A DNA stretch of 11,033 nt from positions 1-11,033 of the forward strand of contig CAMJMP010000015.1 of the NCBI GenBank assembly GCA_946407055.1, given 5' to 3'. Made by a program: the position numbers and the translations under genes. The DNA comes from an uncultured Mycoplasmatota bacterium (GTDB lineage Bacteria > Bacillota_I > Bacilli_A > RF39 > UBA660). Below, one piece after another: positions 5,946-11,033 of the stretch; position 1 is the stretch's first letter, and each line of letters opens with the position of its first letter. The notes under the pieces are model-generated. The model was not told where the DNA came from. It ran no database searches and was given only the letters and a program-made list of their open reading frames with translations.

Positions 5946-7634
5946 CTATAATGCTTCTCCACACTCTGGACATACAGTTGAATTATCAGTTACCATTGCA
6001 CCACAATTGTCACAGAATCTTGTTTTGTGCTTTGGAGGTGCTGGTTTTTCTTCAACTACTGGTTCAGCAGGCGCTTCTTCTTCAACAGGTTCTTCTACAA
6101 ATTCTTCTGCTGGAGTTTCTTCTTCAGCAACAATAGCTACTGGTTCTTCAGTTGGTTCTTCTACAACCTCTTCAGCTGGTTCTTCAACTGGAGTTTCTTC
6201 TGCGTTAGTTTCCTCAGCTGGTGCTTCTTCAACTGTTGGTGAAGGAGCTGGTTCAATAGTTAATGTTGGAGCAACATTAGATGCTTCAGCAGGCTCTTCC
6301 TCTTCAGGAATAATTGATGCTGGAACAGTATCTAATTTAATCTCTTCTACCGGAGATGCTGGAGGTGCTTCAACAACTGGTGTTTCAACAGGTTCTTCTT
6401 CTGGAACGATAGATGCTGGAACATCAGGTGTTTCATCCTCATCAGGTGTTACATCAGCGATAGAAGTTAATTCAACAGTTGGAACCACTTCCTCTGGATT
6501 TGTTTCTTCTGGAGTTTCTTCTGCAGGAACTTCTTCAGTAGGAGCTTCCTCAACTGGAGTTTCCATAGCATCTTCTGGAACGATAGATGCTGGAATATCT
6601 ACAGGAGTTTCTTCTTCTACTGGAGTTTCAGCAACTGGTTCTTCAGCGGATACTTCTTCAGCAGCTGCTTCTTCAGTTACTTCTGGAACTTCAGTATCAG
6701 CAGTTGGATCTGTTGGAATAACTGGTATTACAACATCTGCTGGAGTTTCTTCTACTGGTGCTTCAGCAACAGGTTCAGTTGGAGCTACTGGCTCAGTTGG
6801 AACTATTGGTTCCGCAGGTGCAGCTTCAGCAACCGGTGCTTCTCCTTTATTAACTGTTTCACTAACTATATTAGTGATCATATCTTCTTTTCCACCTTCA
6901 AATATATCTTGTGGATTAACGTTTAATGCTATTTGTTGTTCAACTATTGGATGTGGTTCTTCAATTACTGCTGCAGTATCTTCAACGATTGGAACAATAT
7001 CAGTTGCAGCTGGTTCGGCAGCTGGTTCTGCTGCTGGAGCGATTGGTTCAGCAGGTGGAACGATATCAGCTGTATTAGCTTTTTCTGCTTCCAAATCAGG
7101 ATTGATAACTGGAGCAATTGGTTCACCTGGTTGTTGTGTTACTGGAACATCTGGTGTTTCCACTGGAGCAGGTTCCGGTGCAGCAACCATTTCACCACTT
7201 GTTGGTGTTGGAGTTTGAATTAAGTCTTGTGGTTGAGCGTTGAACATTGTATCGAAACTTGGTGGTGCTGGTTCAGCTGATGCAGCTTCGGCTGGAGCTG
7301 GTTCTTCAGCACTTGGAGTTTCTACAAAAGGACTATTATTCATCATATTATTTGAATCGATTCCTGTTGCAAATGTTGCATCTGCAGCTGGTGCAACTAC
7401 TTCCTCAGCAGGTGCAGGAGCTTCTGGAGTTACTTGAGGTGCTTCAGCAACAGGTGCTTCTGGAGTTACGATTGCTTGAATAGCAACTGTTTTTTCTAAC
7501 TCTGGGTTTGCGCTAGGCACTTCTTCAGGTACAGGTGTAGTACTTTCAACTGGTGTTGTTGGAACAGCTGTTGGTGCTACTGTTTGACCTGCAGGTGCTT
7601 CTTCTTTCTTTTTAAACATATCAAGTAATCCCAT
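5946..7634 (-). CDS. 562-aa Pro/Ala/Glu/Val-rich low-complexity protein with C-terminal zinc ribbon
   Basis: I do not recognise a named family. The protein starts with a short amphipathic helix and lysines (MGLLDMFKKKEE). About 520 residues of Pro/Ala/Glu/Val/Thr-rich, strongly acidic and probably disordered chain follow. It ends in a compact zinc ribbon: CDNC at 541-544, ten residues, then CPEC at 555-558 and the last residues GEAL. Less degenerate islands interrupt the disorder: 91-103 (Asn/Met-rich), 124-149, 177-193 and 228-264. Two islands carry a PQD motif (QPQDLIQ near 134-140, NPQDIFE near 240-246). The acidic half contains three copies of [D/V]-PASI-[V/I]-PE. No signal peptide or membrane span is seen, so it is probably cytosolic, perhaps touching the membrane through its N-terminus. 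ATG 7634 follows AAGGA at a longish spacing of about 11 nt. Function unknown; a scaffold or long spacer is a guess. Confidence 0.85.
   Translation of the reverse strand: MGLLDMFKKKEEAPAGQTVAPTAVPTTPVESTTPVPEEVPSANPELEKTVAIQAIVTPEAPVAEAPQVTPEAPAPAEEVVAPAADATFATGIDSNNMMNNSPFVETPSAEEPAPAEAASAEPAPPSFDTMFNAQPQDLIQTPTPTSGEMVAAPEPAPVETPDVPVTQQPGEPIAPVINPDLEAEKANTADIVPPAEPIAPAAEPAAEPAATDIVPIVEDTAAVIEEPHPIVEQQIALNVNPQDIFEGGKEDMITNIVSETVNKGEAPVAEAAPAEPIVPTEPVAPTEPVAEAPVEETPADVVIPVIPTDPTADTEVPEVTEEAAAEEVSAEEPVAETPVEEETPVDIPASIVPEDAMETPVEEAPTEEVPAEETPEETNPEEVVPTVELTSIADVTPDEDETPDVPASIVPEEEPVETPVVEAPPASPVEEIKLDTVPASIIPEEEEPAEASNVAPTLTIEPAPSPTVEEAPAEETNAEETPVEEPAEEVVEEPTEEPVAIVAEEETPAEEFVEEPVEEEAPAEPVVEEKPAPPKHKTRFCDNCGAMVTDNSTVCPECGEAL
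6033..6842 (-). repeat. Degenerate low-complexity coding repeat (acidic half of the 562-aa protein)
   Basis: The region encodes residues 265-534, an irregular series built from APVEETPAE-like words. Longer units recur: the PASI[V/I]PE motif is encoded at 6570-6599, 6396-6425 and 6300-6332. An exact 25-nt direct repeat occurs at 6397-6421 and 6571-6595. Such identity points to recent duplication, and the tract is likely to vary in length between strains. Confidence 0.75.
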
Positions 7635-7693
7635 CGGGAATCACATCCTTTTCTATTCTTTTTTACATAATACTCTACTATTATCTAATATAT

Positions 7694-7702
7694 ATTATAA
7701 CA
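7694..7702 (-). promoter_or_regulatory. Extended -10 promoter of the zinc-ribbon gene
   Basis: The minus strand reads TGT-TATAAT (7702-7694), a perfect extended -10. The -35 position (around 7717-7722, GTTTAA) is poor and overlaps the upstream terminator. The expected leader is about 50 nt and contains AAAAGGATGTG before ATG 7634. Confidence 0.65.
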
Positions 7703-7730
7703 TAAAAAAAAGGTTTTTAAACCTTTTTTT
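7703..7730 (-). terminator. Terminator of the repeat-protein gene
   Basis: An inverted repeat AAAAAAAGGTTT / AAACCTTTTTTT (7705-7716 and 7719-7730) gives a GGTTT/AAACC core flanked by A and T tracts. On the minus strand it ends in a run of eight T's. It starts one base after the TAA (7732-7734). Confidence 0.82.
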
Positions 7731-7731
7731 G

Positions 7732-9765
7732 TTAACCAATTAGTAATAAAGCAATACATGCTATTAATGCACAAATTGTACTTACGATGCCTACTAGAAT
7801 AAGGGCTTTTGCAAAGCCTCCCATTCCCCCATTAGATAAGGTAAGTGCTTGGCCACCCATCTCTTGAGATAAGGCTTGTTGTTGAGCAATTGCCATTTGT
7901 TGCTGTTGATACACAGTTGGTTCAATTTGTTGTACTGCTTGGTTCATAGTCGCTGCATATTGTGGTTCTATATTATTAACACTTAAAACATTATTTGTTT
8001 CTGATACTGCTTGGTAGTTAGCAGTTGGTTGTTGTGGATTAGCACCAGGATGTGGTTGAACTGCTGAATCCATAACAGGATTAGATTTAGCAAAATCAAC
8101 AATTGCTGGTTCTAATAATTGTTTTTTAAATTGATCATTATATTCAAAAGATTGTGATTGAAGTATTTTTCTTTCATCATCTCTAACACTTTCTAACACA
8201 TGATCACACATTGGCTTTTCACCATCTCTTACACTGAATACTGAGTTAAGCATTTCTTCTGGATCCTTTTTCTCTAAGTAAGCTTTTGCTAGTTGGGCTC
8301 TATATTCTAAATAAGGATTATTTTTCATTTGAGAAATATTCTCTTTCATAGCCATTAGTTCTGCTCTAGTTGTATTTACTCTTATAGGTGTTGGTTCTTC
8401 TACTGGAACATCTTTTGATGGGAATCTTGCTTCAACACGTTCAGCATATGATGGTCCGCTAAATGGTTTACCATCTTTTAGAGCTTCTAAGCCTTCTATT
8501 TCTTTATTACTTAAAGCTCCTAGTTCGTGTAATCTATCTTTATCTGAAAGTAATTCATCTACTAGTTTTGGCATTTGTTCTAAATATCTTGGATGATCTT
8601 GTCCTGTTAAGAAACGATATCTATTATTTAATTCTGCGGCCATTAGAGGATCATTACTAGGTATTTGTTCAACACCGTCTACTAAGATGGATTTACCATT
8701 AAAATGATCTAGTAATGTTGAAACATCTTCTAAGCTTGCACCACCCAAAGCCCTCATGATTTCAGTGCTTCTTATCATTGGATGATCTCTAGTTCCAAAT
8801 TCGACATCGCCAGTAAGTAATCTTTCATAAATAGATGGTTGATCACCAAATGTTATATTTTGTTCATTTTCAATGATATCTCTTAATCTTTGCTCTTGAA
8901 TTCTGGCAAATACTGGGTGATCTTGTCCCGTTAATTCATGGTAACGAGCATTTAAACAAGCTCCTTCTAAAACATTAGGTCTAAAGTGAGTTTCTACTCC
9001 ATCAACTAAAATTGATGATTGATCATAATGATCTAAGTAACTTGTTACATCTTCTAATGTTGCCTTACGTAAGTCATACATTAATTCACGATATTTATTT
9101 ACATGATTTGGGCCATTAAATATAGAAACACCTGGTCCTTCACCTGTTAGATTATTTAGCAATCGTTGATAAACTGATGGAGCTCCACCTTCAATTATTG
9201 GATCCTTAGCTATTTCGTCTCTTAACATTTGTTCTTGAACTCTAGCAAATGTTGGATGATCATGACCAGTTAGTTCACGATACTTAGCATTAAGACATGC
9301 ACCTTCTAAGATGTTTGGTTGGAAGTGTGTTTCTACTCCATCTAATAAAACTGATTTTTGATCAAAGTGATCTAAGATAGATTGGATATCTTCTATATTT
9401 GCTTTATCCATTCTATATCTTATATTATCCATTTTTCGAAGAAAGTCATTTTCTTTGCCATTAATAATATCGATACCTTGACCTTCACCAGTTAAGTTAT
9501 TCATTAATTTTTGATAAACTGAATTTTCAGTACTTATACCTTGATCTAAGGTTTCTTTAAGTAAACTATCTAGGACAGTTTTTTGCTCACGAAGAAAGAC
9601 AGGATGATCTTCTCCTGTTAACTCATGGTATCTTTCATTTAGAGCAGCTGCTAATAAAGGATTATTGAACTCTCCTTGATTATATCCTTCTAGATAAGGA
9701 GTTATATCTTCTAAAGAAGCTGTGTCTAAATGATATTTCATTTCTTGCAACTTATACATATCCAT
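7732..9765 (-). CDS. Four-repeat protein with C-terminal membrane anchor, 677 aa (unrecognised family)
   Basis: Not a family I recognise. Numbered from the upstream ATG at 9771 (679 aa), residues 12-450 hold four repeats of 106-116 aa. Each has a helix with A[S/N/T][L/I]ED[I/V] (18-23, 124-129, 237-242, 345-350), LDH[F/Y]x-type sequence, a VDGVExHF segment in repeats 2-4, and the hallmark ELTGxDHP (50-57, 166-173, 279-286; FLTGQDHP at 387-394). Repeats 1-3 end with an S[V/I]YxxLxxxLTG sub-motif. Residues 450-565 are charged and helical, 570-645 are Gln/Pro-rich, and 653-676 is a hydrophobic helix. With no signal peptide, the topology is probably tail-anchored with the repeats in the cytosol. 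I prefer ATG 9765, since AGGAAG lies 7 nt upstream but only 1 nt before ATG 9771. It is a single-gene unit upstream of the zinc-ribbon gene. Confidence 0.85.
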   Translation of the reverse strand: MDMYKLQEMKYHLDTASLEDITPYLEGYNQGEFNNPLLAAALNERYHELTGEDHPVFLREQKTVLDSLLKETLDQGISTENSVYQKLMNNLTGEGQGIDIINGKENDFLRKMDNIRYRMDKANIEDIQSILDHFDQKSVLLDGVETHFQPNILEGACLNAKYRELTGHDHPTFARVQEQMLRDEIAKDPIIEGGAPSVYQRLLNNLTGEGPGVSIFNGPNHVNKYRELMYDLRKATLEDVTSYLDHYDQSSILVDGVETHFRPNVLEGACLNARYHELTGQDHPVFARIQEQRLRDIIENEQNITFGDQPSIYERLLTGDVEFGTRDHPMIRSTEIMRALGGASLEDVSTLLDHFNGKSILVDGVEQIPSNDPLMAAELNNRYRFLTGQDHPRYLEQMPKLVDELLSDKDRLHELGALSNKEIEGLEALKDGKPFSGPSYAERVEARFPSKDVPVEEPTPIRVNTTRAELMAMKENISQMKNNPYLEYRAQLAKAYLEKKDPEEMLNSVFSVRDGEKPMCDHVLESVRDDERKILQSQSFEYNDQFKKQLLEPAIVDFAKSNPVMDSAVQPHPGANPQQPTANYQAVSETNNVLSVNNIEPQYAATMNQAVQQIEPTVYQQQQMAIAQQQALSQEMGGQALTLSNGGMGGFAKALILVGIVSTICALIACIALLLIG
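8422..9738 (-). repeat. Four tandem ~110-codon repeats in the tail-anchored protein
   Basis: Approximate units are 9448-9738, 9106-9447, 8767-9105 and 8422-8766. Repeats 2 and 3 are the closest pair: GVETHF, LEGACLNA, ELTGxDHP and RxQEQxLRD are shared almost unchanged. Repeats 1 and 4 share a different variant of the middle segment, with NDP/NNPL and MAAELNxRY. The pattern fits internal duplication of a middle unit within an older array. Confidence 0.85.
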
Positions 9766-9793
9766 AAGCATACTTCCTATACCTTATACACTT

Positions 9794-9799
9794 ATTATA
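9794..9799 (-). promoter_or_regulatory. Probable -10 element of the repeat-protein gene
   Basis: A perfect minus-strand TATAAT lies about 28 nt before the start codon. No TGn is present and the -35 position (around 9817-9822, TACTCT) is poor and falls in the serS terminator. The call rests mostly on position between a terminator and a gene. Confidence 0.5.
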
Positions 9800-9808
9800 C
9801 TATAACCA

Positions 9809-9837
9809 ATAAAAAAAGAGTATGTTTGTCATACTCT
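9809..9837 (-). terminator. serS terminator
   Basis: On the minus strand AGAGTATG (9837-9830) pairs with CATACTCT (9824-9817) across a 5-nt loop, followed by seven T. It begins 5 nt after the serS TAG (9843-9845). Confidence 0.88.
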
Positions 9838-9842
9838 CTTTA

Positions 9843-11033
9843 CTATTTTTGTTTTGGTTTAATTACTTCTAAACCACCCATATATGGTTGTAATACTTTT
9901 GGTACTTTAATACTTCCATCTTCTTGATAATTATTTTCTAATAAAGCAATTAATCCACGTGGTGAAGCTACTACTGTATTATTTAATGTATGTAAATAAT
10001 AAGTTCCTTTATCACCTTTAGTACGGATACCTAAACGTCTTGCTTGAGCATCTCCTAAAGTAGAACAACTACCTACTTCAAAGTATTTTTGTTGTCTTGG
10101 GCTCCATGCTTCAATATCACATGATTTAACTTTAAGGTCTGCTAAATCTCCACTACAACATTCAAGTTGTCTTACTGGAACATCGAAATCTCTAAAGATA
10201 TCAACTGTATATTTCCACATCTTGTTATACCATTCCATTGAATCTTCTGGTTCACAGATAACAATCATTTCTTGTTTTTCGAATTGATGAACTCTATATA
10301 GTCCTCTTTCTTCTAGACCATGAGATCCACCTTCTTTACGGAAGCAAGGTGAATATGAAGTCATTGTAATTGGTAATTCTTCTTTTTTAACGATTTGATC
10401 TTTGAATTTACCAATCATTGAGTGTTCACTTGTACCGATTAAGTATAAGTCTTCATTTTCTATTTTATACATCATAGCTTCCATTTCTGGGAATGACATA
10501 ACTCCTGTTACTACATCAGCATGAATCATAAATGGTGGAATTGCATAAATGAATCCTTGTTTAATCATGAAATCTCTTGCATAAGCAATCATTGCTTCAT
10601 GAAGTCTTGCTATATCACCTAATAAGTAATAGAATCCTTCACCACTTGTACGACCAGCTGCTTCTTTATCCATTCCATTAACAGCATTAATAATATCTGC
10701 ATGATAAGGAATTTCATATTTAGGAACTACTGGATCACCAAATTTTTGAACTTCTACGTTTTCAGTATCATCTTTACCAATAGGTACTGATGGATCAATT
10801 ATATTTGGAATTACCATCATACGTTCTTTAATATCAGCATTTAATTTAGCTTGTTCTTCTTCAAGTTCAGCTATTTCTTTAGCCATTTCTGCTATTTGAG
10901 TTTTGATTTTTTCAGCTTCGTCTTTTTTACCGTCTTTCATTAACTTACCGATTTCGCCACTCATTTTATTTTTGTCAGCTTTTAAATTATCAGCTTTAGT
11001 TTGTGCTTCACGCACTTTTTTATCCATTTCGAA
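9843..11033 (-). CDS. serS: Seryl-tRNA synthetase, 5'-truncated by window
   Basis: A class II synthetase that charges tRNA-Ser (and tRNA-Sec where present) with serine in the cytosol. The frame stays open to the window end: two codons (Phe, Glu) precede the internal Met at 11027, and the usual first ~30 residues are missing, so the true start lies outside. Counting from that Met, the visible part has the long antiparallel coiled-coil arm that binds the tRNA (about 1-72) and then the catalytic core. Motif 2 is at about 222-253 with CFR (228-230) and RVHQFEKQE. Motif 3 is at about 349-366 (NNTVVASPR, Arg357), followed by VLQPYMGG near the C-terminus. The active-site strings GTSEHSM (198-204), GGSHGLEERG and NNTVVASPRG differ from the common TAEVPL / GRDTRG / NGSGLAVGR forms. 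This is therefore a divergent SerS subtype, but all core motifs are intact. Confidence 0.95.
   Translation of the reverse strand, partial: FEMDKKVREAQTKADNLKADKNKMSGEIGKLMKDGKKDEAEKIKTQIAEMAKEIAELEEEQAKLNADIKERMMVIPNIIDPSVPIGKDDTENVEVQKFGDPVVPKYEIPYHADIINAVNGMDKEAAGRTSGEGFYYLLGDIARLHEAMIAYARDFMIKQGFIYAIPPFMIHADVVTGVMSFPEMEAMMYKIENEDLYLIGTSEHSMIGKFKDQIVKKEELPITMTSYSPCFRKEGGSHGLEERGLYRVHQFEKQEMIVICEPEDSMEWYNKMWKYTVDIFRDFDVPVRQLECCSGDLADLKVKSCDIEAWSPRQQKYFEVGSCSTLGDAQARRLGIRTKGDKGTYYLHTLNNTVVASPRGLIALLENNYQEDGSIKVPKVLQPYMGGLEVIKPKQK

Noticed and set aside
6033..6842. CRISPR-like or satellite array
   Set aside because: Repeats are irregular in length and spacing, have no unique spacers and stay in frame, so this is protein low complexity.
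6007..7218. A 403-codon open frame on the plus strand encoding Ser/Gly/Ala/Thr-rich sequence
   Set aside because: It is the complement of the Pro/Ala/Glu/Val repeat region: GAA/CCA/GCA codons read backwards lack stops. It has no RBS or promoter and its composition follows from the sense gene. Other plus-strand frames between 5906 and 7483 are rejected for the same reason.
7597..7634. N-terminus of the zinc-ribbon protein resembling FtsY (MGLxDxxKK and an acidic region)
   Set aside because: No SRP-type GTPase domain follows; the protein ends in a zinc ribbon. The similarity is short and compositional.
9766..9771. Upstream ATG giving the repeat protein two more residues
   Set aside because: AGGAAG is only 1 nt from this ATG but 7 nt from the ATG at 9765. 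The choice is not certain, since a weaker AAGG lies about 10 nt before the first ATG.

Overview
The window comes from a low-GC bacterial chromosome. It has A/T-rich codon use, consensus sigma-A-type promoters, AGGAG-type ribosome binding sites, a T-box riboswitch and short hairpin-plus-T-run terminators. This points to Firmicutes or a close relative, perhaps an uncultured Bacilli/RF39-like lineage; the lineage is inference. TGA is a stop and TGG is Trp, so the code is not the Mycoplasma one. I see no mobile element, CRISPR array, tRNA or rRNA.

Layout: positions 1-123 (minus) hold the start of a CYTH-domain gene. It is preceded by a complete T-box leader (about 124-364) whose best-fitting specifier is AUC (Ile), with its own consensus promoter. 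Divergently on the plus strand lies a phosphomannomutase/phosphoglucomutase (455-1828). It ends in a bidirectional terminator facing a minus-strand block. In transcription order that block, read from the right end, is: seryl-tRNA synthetase (5' end beyond the window); a 677-679-aa protein with four ~110-aa repeats and a C-terminal membrane anchor; a 562-aa Pro/Ala/Glu/Val-rich protein ending in a zinc ribbon; a 246-aa orphan; miaB coupled by an ATGA overlap to a 163-aa membrane-anchored protein; and a membrane-anchored GH25 muramidase with an Ig-like domain.

Most minus-strand genes look like single transcription units. A hairpin terminator overlaps or touches each stop codon, and the next -10 element, often of the extended TGn type, follows within tens of bases. 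Only miaB and the 163-aa gene are clearly a translational pair.

Together the window mixes translation genes (serS, miaB, an amino-acid-sensing T-box leader), sugar-phosphate metabolism for envelope precursors (the mutase) and cell-wall remodelling (GH25). The two large proteins at 5946-7634 and 7732-9771 are neighbours, are unlike any family I can name, and are the best candidates for something undescribed. No multi-gene defence or mobile system is visible.
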